From: Filosporella fistucella
Lineage: Eukaryota; Ascomycota; Leotiomycetes; Helotiales
Direction: 5' to 3'
NCBI GenBank assembly: GCA_030077755.1
Contig: JAQJZZ010000017.1
Location: 682,001 to 746,000 of the forward strand
Length of the DNA: 64,000 nucleotides
The translations under genes were made by a program, and so were the position numbers. Every line of letters begins with the position of its first letter. Position 1 is the first letter of the stretch. The notes under the pieces were generated by a model, which ran no database searches, had not been told where the DNA came from, and worked only from the letters and a program-made list of their open reading frames with translations. This document shows positions 1 to 11,503 of the stretch, piece by piece.

Positions 1-2973
1 TATGGTATTCCTCCTAGCTTTTGCAAGCATAAGACGCTTTTCTGACAAGAGTGATTGGTCGTATCCACTGACTTGTTGTAGAGTTGAGACAGCATCTTGA
101 ATGTACTTGATCGCTTTATCCATCCTTCTCATGGAGAACAATATCCTTCCAACCTGGTATAACAGCTCTGCAAATTTTACAACTGATAAATGGCTTTTAC
201 GCGAGTATTCCCTCATGCGATTTGAAAAAGTATGCCCATTTACCTTGAGGGCATGACGTAAGGGCATCAATTCAGCCGAGCGAAATGCCCCTGATATGAG
301 ACCAGGTATGAAACCTTCCCAACCATCATCAGAGCCCTGCTCAATCATAGCAAATCTGTCCAGCAGCTCTTCGACCAGCCAGTTAAGATACTTGTATCGT
401 TCTTCCATTGGCAGTCTGCGGGATATCCAGCTGTAGACGACGGGATGTACCCAACATTCACGGGAAGTAATGAGAGAGTAATTTCTGAGAGGACCGAGTG
501 CCAAAATGGAATCATGAGAAGGGTTGATGTGCTTATGATAAATGTCGCGGAGCAGGCTGCATGGGGAAGCTTGTGCTATTTGTCTTTCCTCCTTGTAAAA
601 TAATTCTACGGCATCAACGATCGTTGGACCAGGCTCATCCTTGAAGGCAAAGTCGACCTCCGATAGAGATCTTGTACATGGAGATGATTCTGAATCAATG
701 AATCCGAGTATGTCTAGCAGCATTGCGGGTTGCGATTTCGTCCCCGTAGACTCTGAGTATCCGGGCCCGGCTATTTTTTGGTACGAGATTTCCCATGTTA
801 GTAGCACCGACTTTTGTTCTTTGTCAACCGTTGATACTGCACATTTGAAGATCTCGCTGTGCTCCTCCGTATGTTCATACAGAGAGATAAAGTCTTCTAT
901 GAGGATTTGTTGCTCCCTCATGAAAGAGGTCGCCTGAACAATTGCCAGTGGAAGTCCTCCTAGCATCTTCAGAAAGTATCGACATCGCTCGTTACTCGCT
1001 TTGGAGATAAGCTCTGAGGGTAGGCACTTTTTGACCAGCTTGAACCCATCATCCAAGCTCATCTCTTGAACGCGAAGGCCATTTGTTGCAGGCACTATGT
1101 CACACTCAGCACCAACAAGCCGAGATTGCTGGGTGGTAATTAATATTCTTCCGTGAGGTGCGAAAGGGATATAGTTTATGAGCTTAAAACTTGTTCCCGT
1201 ACTGGCACCGGGTTCGCCCATGAGAAGATCCCAATCATCCGCGTTATCTAGCACCAATATCCAGGGGCCAGTATCAATACCTATCAGTCGTTTGTGGACA
1301 TATTCGAAGATTTGATTTTGATTGGAGTGTTCGAATTGCGATTCTAGTTTTCGAGCAATGGCAAGATAACCTGCTGCCACATTTTCAAAGGTATTGGCCT
1401 TCACCCAGAACACGGAAAATCGATTGCCATGGCGTCGAGCATATTCATACGCAATCTGGCTTTTTCTGCAGGCAATTATCGCAGTCAGAAGTTTTGTTTG
1501 TCTACCTAATGGCGAGTATGTCCGAAGAAGAGATGATTCTCACCCAATTGCTGATAACCCGTACAAACAAACACTCTTGCGTTCCTGCGAAGGTGCCTCA
1601 AAAGTTTCTTCTATGCTCCTGAGCTCCGCTTCCCTCCCCGAGAATCTCAAATTGGAGCTTGATGTATCAGAGTATTTCGGCAAAGTAGATAGATATCTCC
1701 CCCCTTTAGTGGGTTGGCTATTGACTGATATAACAGGACATGTTAGCCATGATGCGCTTTCCAGTAAATGAATATGGAGAAGCAAATGTAGATCAAGTAC
1801 CTACGAGTCGTTTCATGAATTTGAAGACTCCGAGCGCAGCTCTCCACTTCGTCGCTCACGTTCTGGCGATTTAGATAAGCATCGGTGAAAGCATCAATGT
1901 CATCCAATTTTCCCCATTCATCCAGTGCTACTGCGTCAATGCGTCGATCAACATCGAAGCGATGATAAACCCCACTCTTTGCGAGGTCATTTCCTTTCGG
2001 GCTTCTAGTGAATCCCTCTGCTTCCCTGTTCGCATTGAGAGCAAGTCCAATGCATGTTTTGATGACATCGTGGAATTTCTGTTTCGATACTTCGAGTCCA
2101 TGAATGTCGATCAGCCCTGTGCCTATACTAACGATAGACTTGTGCGCCTCATTTGGCCAGATAGACTCGGCTTCCCTTATCACTTCCGTAATGGGATTGT
2201 TGAAGTTCAGGCCACCATCGACCAGAGTCACATTGGACGCCTTAAGTTTCACGGGGTCGAAGAACAAAGGTGCAGCCGACGTAGCTCGAGCTGCTTCCCA
2301 TATGAAACAATTATAGTCAGCTTCACTCGCCTGCCATGTTTTGTACGAACGGAGTAACACAGCATGTGTGGTTTGAGGACGAGTTGCACAGACAAAACTA
2401 GCTTAAGAGTCAGCTATAATGTGTGAAATACAGGAGAATTGTCCAAGTCCCATACACTTTACAGTTTGTGTCTCTGTTTTCTTCGCAGAACAAATCGTCT
2501 TCACCCAGACCTCGGGTTGTGAGGACTGCCTTGAAAGCTGTCTCGAGTGCAGCAGCGTCAAAAAATGCCTTGCCTCTGCCAGCTCTGATCAGTCGTCCGA
2601 CTGAACTTGGTGGTTTCCTGAAGACTGTCTGCGAAATGTCCCGGAAGACTTCTATACATTCATCAATGGACATTCGTAACCGACCGAGCAAAATCGCTAT
2701 CAGACTGCATCTCTGTTAATTGCAGGCAGCGCAAAAGTCTGAGGGAAGTACTTACCCACCTGTTGAAGTGCCTCCGATTAGATCGAAGTAGTCACAGGGT
2801 CGCGGCATCTCACAAAGTCCCTCAAAGTGTTGTATTGTGCGAAAAAGGCGTTGCAGTATCAGCAGGATCGCCATTCCTTTCACCCCACCACCATCCAGAG
2901 ACAAAATGCGGCGAGATGATGGAACTGTAATAGCCGCCATTGGATGGAGCACGACAGAGCTTGCAGAAGCCAT
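1..2973 (-). CDS. NLR-like protein: patatin phospholipase + NB-ARC + TPR (3' end outside window)
   Basis: Five exons read in one frame: 2973-2756, 2704-2456, 2397-1801, 1756-1544, 1465-<1, giving 914 residues before the edge. The N-terminal patatin domain shows the oxyanion loop DGGGVKGM (about 27-34), the nucleophile elbow GTSTGG (Ser about 70) and the catalytic Asp in VDGGLNFNNP (about 216). A P-loop, GLSAIGKS (about 421-428), is split by the 78-base intron and restored by splicing. It is followed by a Walker B-like ILVLDNADD, ILITTQQSR, and GGLPLAI (the GLPL motif), so the NTPase is NB-ARC rather than NACHT. The last part (LLYQVGRILFSM..., MDKAIKY) looks like the first TPR units. Known family: fungal NLRs with a patatin effector, such as Neurospora PLP-1, which acts in heterokaryon or germling incompatibility. 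A self/non-self or defence role here is inference. No frame breaks were seen. The start is the ATG just before MASASSVV. Confidence 0.92.
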
Positions 2974-3497
2974 TTGAAAATAATAGAATCAGATACGCAC
3001 AAAGTTTTGTATGAGGAAGGTTTGTTTCCTGAAATAGTCGAATACAATTAGCGTTGAAACAATCGATACAGTAGTACCAGCCATCATGTTGTACTCGGTG
3101 TGTACAGCTGCGGTTCATGCTGTGTATCAATGGCGATGTGGTGGCTGCGACTTGCAACGAATAAGATGTGCAGTAGAATTTTTAGCCTTGAGCATTGCAT
3201 CCAGATGGCGGTTTTCCGCCCCGAAAGTAATACGAAGGCATTGGACTGGAGATTTTTGTGAAGAGTGTGCAGTTGACCTTATCGCCATGATGCGTGATGG
3301 AGGGAAGGCAGATTTGTCCCCAATCCACCTTTTGGTGGGGTCAAGTCCCTTCCTGCCCGATGTGAAGGTCTGCATTGCAGAGTTCCAGCCTCCACTGGAA
3401 AATGTGATTACTGGGTCACACGACTCAGTAAGCACAATTTACCTATAGACTTGAAGAAGAGCAAATGACAAAATCACTATGCTTTGCTACTTAAAAT

Positions 3498-4285
3498 CCG
3501 GTCTCACTTCCACTTCGCTGTCGCTTAAGGTCTGGAAATCGAGGTTTCAAGCTAGCATTACTATAAAGATGCTTCAGTCTAAGCCAGATAATAGTCGGTC
3601 TCCCTTCCACTTCGCTATTCGCTCGTGGTCGGGCAAAGCAAGTGTCACGCTATAAAATAAAATAAAATAAAATATTTGTATAAATTTTTACATTATAAAA
3701 CAGGCTTGTATAAGATTACTATAAACCTCCTTACTTTATTATTACCTTTATAGCTTGAGGTAACCCTTCTTATATAAATATTCAAAGTGCCGTTTTGCGG
3801 TATGAATTTGGATATTCCTCGTGCCCGACCCAAATTACAGCAAACTCTTAAGTGAAAAGTGACTTCGAACCTAATACATTTTAAGCTTAGGATCAAGTAT
3901 CTTTACATCAATTCTAGCGTGACAATTGCTTTTCCCGACTACGAGCGAGTAGTGAAGTGGAAGGGAGACCGACTATTATATAATAGATTCAAGATTGCTT
4001 TTTATTACAAATTTACCCCAAATTCACCTAGGTCAGCGACGAGGAACGTCAAAATTTCAACGCAAAGAGAATTCTCAAAAGCTGCAATCTAGCATATAAA
4101 CACAAAAATGAAGCAGGCATGTTGGCAGGTATTAAAAATAGGGAGATTTTGCAATGCCACAAAAAAAAACAATAAAAGTACAGCGTGAATAATTCTTTTG
4201 GCCTTATAAACAACACTTTCTAACGTGACACTCTTCCCCCCACTAGCGACCACAAGTGGCAGCGAAGTGGAAAGGAAACCGACTA
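3498..4285. mobile_element. Outer inverted-repeat element (MITE-like), interrupted by an inner one
   Basis: The left arm at about 3498-3531 (CGGTCTCACTTCCACTTCGC...) matches the reverse complement of about 4250-4285 (CGGTTTCCTTTCCACTTCGC...) at roughly 27 of 34 positions. The arms resemble those of the inner element, so both belong to one family. The interior has no transposase. The simplest reading is an old, diverged element into which a younger relative inserted, or two adjacent copies of which one end each survives. Confidence 0.5.
3589..3978. mobile_element. Inner MITE with terminal inverted repeats of about 65 bases and TA flanks
   Basis: The left arm, about 3591-3653, begins ATAGTCGGTCTCCCTTCCAC and ends near GTGTCACGC. 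The right arm, about 3916-3976, is its near-perfect reverse complement with only a few mismatches. A TA dinucleotide sits just outside each end (3589-3590 and 3977-3978), which fits TA target-site duplication by a Tc1/mariner-type transposase. The roughly 390-base element is AT-rich inside, includes an (AAAAT)n run at about 3655-3673, and has no coding capacity, so it would be non-autonomous. Family assignment is inference. Confidence 0.7.
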
Positions 4286-4736
4286 TTATAATAAAGCCCC
4301 TTGTACTCACATTCTAGCCTTACTACAGTGTCGGAACTAAGACTCTATTGCTATGTATAAGGTAGAGCAATGCTTTAGATCTACTACATTTATGAGCTAT
4401 TATATAGGTAGCAGCCCCTAGGCTAGAGCGATGCTTTGTCAATTTTTCGATGACTACGCACTGAAAAGAAAAAAGGAACAGGTAGAATTTGTAGTAATTT
4501 TGTGTCCGCTTGCGGAAAAGGGTGCTAATCGCATGTTTTGCCATTCGTAGAAAATAATTCTTAGGTGGCGGAGGAGGTATCTACTTTGATAGGTGTATAA
4601 ACATGAAGAAACAAGAAGACAAACTAGGGATACTACTGAAACCTTGAGATTGTGTGATATCAGCAAAGGTAGAGCGACATATAACGTCTTGCCTCTTTAA
4701 ACCACCTTAAGATCGGGGTGAGACGATATATCCCAT

Positions 4737-6231
4737 CTAACAAAAATCCCCATAAACACTCGCATCCTCCACCCTCGCTCCCTCCAACTCGCCCCTCGTC
4801 TCAAGCAACTTCACATTCCCCTTCTCCTTACTCCACTCCCTCAAAAACGTCTTCAATCCCTCCACAGTCCCCTCATCATCCCTGACCAAAAGCACAATCG
4901 CATCATACCCTCCCGCCCCAGGCACCACACCCCCAATAACACCTTCCACACCCTTCGTAACAGCATCCAGTAACTCCGTCTGTTCTTTCGGCTCAATCGG
5001 GACCCCAGATCTCTCACCCATATCCCTAATAAGCGCTCTGATAGCATAAAAAGCTTCCGCCAATTCAACCTCATTTCCCTTCTTCAATTCCTCGGCTAGG
5101 ATATCATTACAGGCCTGTAATTCGCCCCATAATTGATCTGCACCTTCTGGATCGGATTTCCGCCACTCAAGGACTTTCTTAACCATTCCTACGGTCTCGG
5201 AACCGCAGTCTACATCACACATTACGAGCGCCATGCCTGGAGGAATGGTCACGCCCCTCTTGTTGATTTCGTAGTCCCATTGTGGCCATTCTGCGGGTGC
5301 GGAGGTGGGATCAACGAGGTATTTCACACGCGTAGAGAAGTCTTCTGTGCCTGGCTCGCCGAGATGGGAGAGCAGAGAGGGGGAGAACCGGCGGTAGATA
5401 CATGTGCCGTAGACGGCTGTAGCGACATCGAATCCGGATCCTACTTTTCCTTGGGCGGCGCAGTGGGCTGCTTGTGCTAAGTTATGCAGTTGTGAACGTC
5501 CAGACTCAGACGTGATGTCGAAGAGGTCTTTGGGGAGGTAGTGGGAGAGGACGGCGCCTGTGAAGGAGGTTACGAGAGCTGCAGAGGAGCCAAGACCAGT
5601 CTTATGGGCATCTTGGAGACGGACGCCGAAGTCTGAGAACTGATAGGTGGATGATGCAGAGGCGGTTTTGGAATGGGAGTAATAGTCGTCGTCAGCTAGG
5701 ATGGTGATTTTGGTGGGTTTTATGGTGCTGGAGAGGAGAGAGGAGATATATGTTAGAGCATAAGTGAGGGAAGTCTCCACAAATGGGTTGCGGGATGATG
5801 TTGATGAGGCTCTGTGAGATTGTAAGCTGAAGCATGTGACTATAGAATTGATAGAAAGCATGACAAGAATGGAAGAACAAGGAGATATTTAATATCACGT
5901 GATATTGCCGAAAAAGGGGGACGGCCTCGGGGATATGGCTGGAGCTTCCACGGCCTCCGGATAGAAAGAAGTCCTCCTACCCTTGTAACTGAGTGACAGA
6001 AACTCCACCATGATGATCAGCAAGACGATATCCGTAATTCCAAGTAGCATCTCGGAACTGCGGACTTTGTACTTCAATCTCCGAGAGTTGGATGCCCTCT
6101 GTCTCGATATCGTGAACTAAGACGTGAATGCGGGCACTGAGGCCAAACACTAAAGCAGTGTGTGCCCGATCCAAGACCAGATAGCCTCCTGCCAGAAAGA
6201 CCTTTCCTGGGGCAGAGACAGCAGTAGACAT
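4737..6231 (-). CDS. ERG8: Phosphomevalonate kinase (GHMP kinase)
   Basis: Catalyses ATP-dependent conversion of 5-phosphomevalonate to 5-diphosphomevalonate in the mevalonate/ergosterol pathway. Two exons, 6231-5981 and 5826-4737, give 446 residues. The 154-base intron has donor GTAGGA and acceptor GCTTCAG; I chose this acceptor because it is the one that restores frame. Motif 1 is SAPGKVFLAGGYLVL near the N-terminus, motif 2 is KTGLGSSAALV (the phosphate-binding loop), and motif 3 is GGVVPGAGGYDAIV near the C-terminus, in family order. Length agrees with fungal Erg8. I start at MSTAVSAPGK; an in-frame ATG-less extension upstream is less likely. The exon 1/2 joint is the least certain point, because the intron is longer than its neighbours and a small extra exon cannot be excluded. 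Confidence 0.93.
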
Positions 6232-7969
6232 GGTGTCTTGAGTGCTGGAAGGACAGTGTTGCACAGTGACTCTTGAACAGAAGCAAATCCCGTATTTTCG
6301 ATTAGGAGGTCCCTGAATCTTCCGCCGGGCAGGCTATGCTGTGGTGGAGGAAGCTCACAAGCTTGGAGGCTGAGGCACGGTGGTCCCGAAGAAGAGCAGA
6401 TCTGATTACAGAGCTGAACTGAATCTACGCCCAATCATGCATTAGGTTGTGGAGGTTGGAGGGACAAAGTTAATTTAGAGAAACGGCTTGGTGGTGTTCG
6501 TAAAGCAGAATAGGAATACGTAGGGAGAAATTGGGTAAGCCGGGTTGATGGTTGCCCGTAAATTGAGGGGATGATTGTCTACGACGAAATGGGAGTTGGT
6601 GTGCGTGTTCTTTTTGCGCTTTTTTTATTTTTGTGTGTGTGGGTTGTGCTGGGTTTAGCTGGATTGGATCTGATAACAAACTTTCAATATTGCTTTGTTT
6701 GGACGCGACTTGTTGGCAGCAGTAGAGTAACGGGTTGGGATTGGCAGAATTTGTCTTGAGATCGGAAGGCAGGGCAAGGCTGGGAGTCAGATTACCTAAG
6801 ACTAGAAGTACGGAGGTACTTTGTACAACCTGAAGCTGCAATTCTCATTGCTTGTGTGGCAGCTCCAGCTGGAAAATGGCTGAGTGAACACTGAACACTG
6901 AAGACAATGGCAGCTCCCGCAGGCATCAACCAGGCCGAGTCTTAGTTGGAGGTCCGTCGTTCATAGTCGGTGCCTCGGGATTATCGGGTCCCAGTTCCCA
7001 GCGATTCGGAGGAACTTGATGGCCTCGTTAAACTTGAATTGGCTGGGTGGATTGAGTTCATTGGATGGACTACTGGCTGGCCTAGCTCGCTGGATTCACT
7101 GGATGGACCTCGTTTGAACTTGACTTTTGGTAACTTTGTGGAGCCGGAAATGAACAGGGATTACCGAGAAAAATGTAACTATTCCCGCTCGCTGACTGGC
7201 TCGCTTGACCCCGTTTTATGCTTCTGCTGCCGTAGTCCGTCGATGATCCCGCATCTTTTTCGCTGATGACTGTTCGATGGTCGCGCCTTTTTCTCTGCCT
7301 TTCTAATTCCAGCCACGACCACGAATCCGAACTGCCACGACCATTGAGACTCCTTTCCCTCCTCCTCCTAATCTCTTACTCCCCTACAGTACGCACACGA
7401 CCTCACTTTACTCCGCCAATTCTTCTTCTCTTCCTTTAAGTCCTCTTCATCATCCGGTCCTTCTTCGCCTTCTCACCCAGCTGACCACTTCAATTCCCCT
7501 AATCCGGTTTACCTACTGCACCTCCCCCCCGTCGTACCTTAACGGTCTGCATGTGAAGCCCTCCAATCCCGCACCTGTTCTACTCGTCATCAACTCTACC
7601 TACTACCTAGTGCTGAGGACACAAAATAATAATACTCTACACCTTCTACCAGATCCTGAGGACTTCACTTTCTTCACATCAAACTTACGGCTCACTCAAA
7701 GTCATCAACGCCACCCGGATTGCAAATTGTTTACAGTCTGGAACTCAAGCACCAGTCTTTCGACTACCCAACCTTCAATCACCACTCAATCCAGTCAGCG
7801 CGTTCTTTTGGCGGCTCTGCTGTCAAATGAACCTGCATTCGCCAATTTTTGAGATCTAGAGTGAGTTGCGCATGCCTCTTGAACATTCTTCAGCCTCATT
7901 TTACTCTGCGAGCTCAGCTAATAGCCTCAGTCTCCTCTCATCCTATCCTGAGAGGTCAACCTTCACTAA
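6232..7969. other. Intergenic region and 5' leader of the PPR gene
   Basis: Divergent spacer between ERG8 and the PPR gene. From about 7270 to 7870 it is strongly pyrimidine-rich on +, as expected of a fungal promoter or 5' leader. A start-stop element ATGTGA lies at 7551. GTGAGT at 7861, GCTAATA near 7917 and CCTCAG ending at 7930 together look like a 5' UTR intron. No coding region was recognised. Confidence 0.5.
7861..7930 (+). other. Possible 5' UTR intron of the PPR gene
   Basis: Donor GTGAGT at 7861, branch-like GCTAATA at about 7917 and acceptor CCTCAG ending at 7930 would define a 70-base intron. Removing it would also remove an upstream out-of-frame ATG at 7872 whose ORF overlaps the main start. 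Inferred from splice signals only. Confidence 0.4.
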
Positions 7970-10900
7970 ATGCCCATTTACTCAAACATCGCCTCGACTC
8001 TTGCACGTCAGGGTCCCAAGACTTTCACTCACGGTTACGCTCAATCCCTCGTCGCCGCTACTCATCCTCAAGTCTACGCGTCCCAAAACAGACCCGGATT
8101 TGGTCTTCATCGTCGAGCAAGCAAAGCAGGACATTACCCAAGTTACCACTTCCAAAATGCTTTCCACAGCAGTGCTCAGAGCACCAGTTCTGTTGTGCAA
8201 GTCCGCCCCGAGAAGACTGATGGTGCAAGTGGTTTAGAGGCTTATTTTGAAGCATGGAACAAACAACATGCGGCTGGTGAGCCAGAGAAGGAATGGACAC
8301 AATTTCAATTCGCAAAGCGTATTGAATGGAGGCCAACAATCGAGGTGGACGAGCAAGGCCAAGCCCAGTCAGAATCAGCTGAGCTTGCTAAACCAACCCT
8401 CGATCGAGCATATAGTGATAGTGCGGTAATCGATATCAAGGAGTATGAAGCCGCAGAGGCTGCAGAGGAGGCAGCTCTTGCCAAGATTGATGCTGCAATT
8501 GAGAAGGAAATTCAGGCCAGAAATGACCAGGCAATTTTTGAGGCTGAGTTGAGTGTGGTTGCAGCTCGAGTCCCAACTCCACCACTTGCTCGAGTCCAGA
8601 CTCCCATCTCATCTGAGTCTGGGCGAAAGTCACCTACTACACCAGCTACTTCTGTCAGCACAACATCTGAGCTTCAATCTCAAAGCTACGCGGAACATCT
8701 CACAAAACTTGCTGACCTTGGACGATATGCTGAAGTACCAGCCGTTTTCGAGGCAATGCTCGTGGCTGGCATCCAGCCTACAGCGACTGCGTACAATGCT
8801 CTTCTTAACGCTGCCATTCATCTGCCAGCTGAGAGAATTCAGGTTGTACCAAAAGCTCTTGATGTTTACACAAACATGCTCAACCGAGCGGTGTCGCCAA
8901 ATACCGACACATACAACACGCTCATAAATTTGCTGTCTTCACGCTCGCTTGAAGTTTCCTCACTGAAGCAATCATTGGAGAAGAAGCGAATTCGATTTGG
9001 TGGCATGGAAGAGCCGGGAAAGTTCATGTTTGCGTCAAACGAATTTGATTTCGCTATTCTTGCCGAGGATGACAGACTAGATCTTGCAGTTCGCATGTTT
9101 GAGGCCTCAATTTCCGTCCGAACTGACCGATCTTACCCTCCAGAGACGTATCATAAACTTATATCGGCGTTGTCTGAAGCTGGCTTGATTTCACAGATGA
9201 TCAGAGTTTCTCAACATATGGATGCAAACAAGATCGTTCCTCTCAGCGCTTCTTTCCCGGTTATGATCAAAGGTTTCACCAAGATTTACGATTTGAACAG
9301 TGTTGTTGAATGCTACGACGAGTATAAAGACCTAGCCATCAAACACGACAACGGCGAAATCGAGCTTGTAGATCGACAGGATCTGACTATTTACGCGGCA
9401 GTTGTTGAGGCTTATGTGAAGTGTGACAGAATGGACGGCGCAATCCAATTTTACGAACGAGTTGTGGCTGCTCACCAAGGAGACCCAGTTGTCAAAGATC
9501 AAATTACTTGCGGTATTATCGATGGACTCGTCGTCTCAGGTCGCGTGACTGAAGCACTCAGCTGGGCTGAAGGTTTGGGAAGCGTGTCAAAAGCCGCCGC
9601 CATGAGCAATATTGCTACTGTCGCTGCAGACAAAGGTATCAAGGCAACAGCTGTGGCTGCGTTTGCTCACCTTCCAGCAACCTTTGAAGGAATGGTAGAG
9701 CCTGCAACTTCAATGCTTGCTTTGAGCATTCGCCAAGGTGATATTGTAGCAGCTCAACGATACTGGCACATACTGTCTGGTCCTGAGATGGCAGTCACGT
9801 CAGCCTACTTGGATGCAACCGCCATGTACGCTGTTGCGATGATTGGCTCCGGACAAATCGTTGAAGGACTTAACCAATCTGAACAGATGTTTGCTCGCAT
9901 TCGTCTTTCTGCTGTTGATGCTAACACTCATGTCCATGATGAGATTGAGGAGGCCGTTCAATTCATCAGCCAATACATGACTTCGAATGGTATTCAAGAT
10001 CCTCGTCATTTGGTAGTCGAGGCACCTGTCTTCCAACAAGCATTCACACCAGTTCATTATGCAGCCCCTCCTACTTACGAAGATACTTTTGACCCTTACG
10101 CCGCTTCGACCGATTTCAAAGGATCTGCTCTCATTGCTGATGAACTCGAGAGAGGCAATGGCGGTCGATCAAAGGTTTCGAGATTGAATGAGGCTCTTGG
10201 TAGATTCAGAAACATGCGCCGTGCAGGTCGTCATCCTCGTTATATCACATACGCAAAGCTCATCAATGCCGCTGCCAGAGAGGAGAGAATGAACTTGGTT
10301 CACGACATTCTTGGCATGGCTCGTGCTGATATTCCATTGCTTCCACAATACTCGATCGTTCGTTATGGATGGGTCTCGATCCTCGATGCAATGGTTGGTG
10401 CCTGTTTGACTCTCGGAAATCGCAACCTGGCTGCTCAATACCACCAAGAACTTCTCGATATGGGAGCTGCGCCAACTGCCAATACTTTTGGACTTTACAT
10501 CACTACCTTGAAGGAGTCTACCAAGACTTTCGATGAGGCTACCGAAGCTGTCAAGATCTTCCATCGTGCTAAGTCTGAGGGTGTTGAACCATCTTCTTTC
10601 TTGTACAACGCTCTCATCGGCAAGCTTGGAAAGGCTCGTCGTATCGATGATTGTCTCTTCTACTTCGGTGAGATGCGTGGCCTCGGAATCCGACCAACAA
10701 GTGTCACCTATGGTACCATGATCAACGCTCTTTGCCGTGTCAGTGACGAGAAGTTCGCTGAGGATTTCTTCGAGGAGATGGAGTCTATGCCAAATTACAA
10801 GGCTCGTCCAGCACCATACAACAGCATGATGCAATTCTTCTTGAACACCAAGCGCGACAAGGCTAAGGTCCTGGCTTACTACGAACGCATGAAGAGCAAG

Positions 10901-11503
10901 GGAATTCAACCAACCAACCACACTTACAAGCTTTTGGTCGATACTCATGCTACTTTGGAGCCCGTCAACATGCCAGCAGCTGAAGCAGTTCTCGATGTTA
11001 TTCGCAGCACCGGTCAAAATCCCGAGCCTATTCATTATTCTTCTCTGATTCACGCCAAGGGCTGCGTCTTGCATGATATGGAAGGTGCCAAGGCTGTTTT
11101 CGACTCCGTCATGGCTGACAACTCAATTCGCCCACAAGCTTGTCTTTACCAAGCTCTCTTTGAGTCCATGGTCGCAAACCACAAGGTCGCAGATACCGAG
11201 CCTGTCCTTCGTGAGATGTCAAGACGAGGTGTTGAAATGACTCCTTACATTGCAAACACTTTGATTCATGGCTGGGCCAACGAATTGAACATCAACAAGA
11301 GCAAATCAATTTTCGCCTCCGTTGGTCGGGAGAAGAGAGAACCATCTACATACGAAGCCATGACCCGAGCTTATCTTGCCGTTGAGGATAGACTTAGCGC
11401 CAAGATTGTTGTTCAAGAAATGCTCGGCAGAGGATACCCTGGAGCTGTTTCCAACAAGATCCTCGAATTACTTGGAGGTGGTAACGCTGAGAACGCCGCT
11501 TAG
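7970..11503 (+). CDS. Pentatricopeptide repeat (PPR) protein, probably mitochondrial
   Basis: A single uninterrupted reading frame of 1177 residues. Many PPR-type helices are visible, for example TYGTMINALCR, SFLYNALIGKLGK and HTYKLLVDTHA, each followed by an EM..G..P-type spacer (FGEMRGLGIRPTSVTYG, YERMKSKGIQPTNHTYK). Units are grouped at about 240-300 and again from about 740 to the end. The first 60 residues are rich in Ser, Arg, Ala and His with almost no acidic residues, as in a mitochondrial presequence. PPR proteins bind organellar RNA and act in its maturation, stability or translation; the target here is unknown. An acidic, Ala/Glu-rich stretch at about 110-190 precedes the repeats. 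I could not assign it to a named yeast protein. Confidence 0.9.
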   Translation: MPIYSNIASTLARQGPKTFTHGYAQSLVAATHPQVYASQNRPGFGLHRRASKAGHYPSYHFQNAFHSSAQSTSSVVQVRPEKTDGASGLEAYFEAWNKQHAAGEPEKEWTQFQFAKRIEWRPTIEVDEQGQAQSESAELAKPTLDRAYSDSAVIDIKEYEAAEAAEEAALAKIDAAIEKEIQARNDQAIFEAELSVVAARVPTPPLARVQTPISSESGRKSPTTPATSVSTTSELQSQSYAEHLTKLADLGRYAEVPAVFEAMLVAGIQPTATAYNALLNAAIHLPAERIQVVPKALDVYTNMLNRAVSPNTDTYNTLINLLSSRSLEVSSLKQSLEKKRIRFGGMEEPGKFMFASNEFDFAILAEDDRLDLAVRMFEASISVRTDRSYPPETYHKLISALSEAGLISQMIRVSQHMDANKIVPLSASFPVMIKGFTKIYDLNSVVECYDEYKDLAIKHDNGEIELVDRQDLTIYAAVVEAYVKCDRMDGAIQFYERVVAAHQGDPVVKDQITCGIIDGLVVSGRVTEALSWAEGLGSVSKAAAMSNIATVAADKGIKATAVAAFAHLPATFEGMVEPATSMLALSIRQGDIVAAQRYWHILSGPEMAVTSAYLDATAMYAVAMIGSGQIVEGLNQSEQMFARIRLSAVDANTHVHDEIEEAVQFISQYMTSNGIQDPRHLVVEAPVFQQAFTPVHYAAPPTYEDTFDPYAASTDFKGSALIADELERGNGGRSKVSRLNEALGRFRNMRRAGRHPRYITYAKLINAAAREERMNLVHDILGMARADIPLLPQYSIVRYGWVSILDAMVGACLTLGNRNLAAQYHQELLDMGAAPTANTFGLYITTLKESTKTFDEATEAVKIFHRAKSEGVEPSSFLYNALIGKLGKARRIDDCLFYFGEMRGLGIRPTSVTYGTMINALCRVSDEKFAEDFFEEMESMPNYKARPAPYNSMMQFFLNTKRDKAKVLAYYERMKSKGIQPTNHTYKLLVDTHATLEPVNMPAAEAVLDVIRSTGQNPEPIHYSSLIHAKGCVLHDMEGAKAVFDSVMADNSIRPQACLYQALFESMVANHKVADTEPVLREMSRRGVEMTPYIANTLIHGWANELNINKSKSIFASVGREKREPSTYEAMTRAYLAVEDRLSAKIVVQEMLGRGYPGAVSNKILELLGGGNAENAA

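Larger units (their letters stand above)
2974..4736. other. Intergenic region, AT-rich, with inverted-repeat elements
   Basis: No convincing gene. A 120-codon ORF on + (3086-3448) has no recognisable domain and lies upstream of the NLR. The middle part holds the MITE-like elements listed separately. At about 4350-4460 there are two related short stretches (AGAGCAATGCTTTAG and AGAGCGATGCTTTGT), and AGAGCGACATATAAC appears near 4671, suggesting decayed repeats. Confidence 0.6.

Noticed and set aside
3086..3448. 120-codon ATG ORF on + upstream of the NLR gene
   Set aside because: No motif, odd Cys/Trp composition, and position in the NLR promoter region; no splice partner found.
10169..11074. 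301-codon ORF on - inside the PPR gene
   Set aside because: It is the antisense shadow of a strongly supported repeat protein, with no domain of its own; the sense strand explains the open frame.
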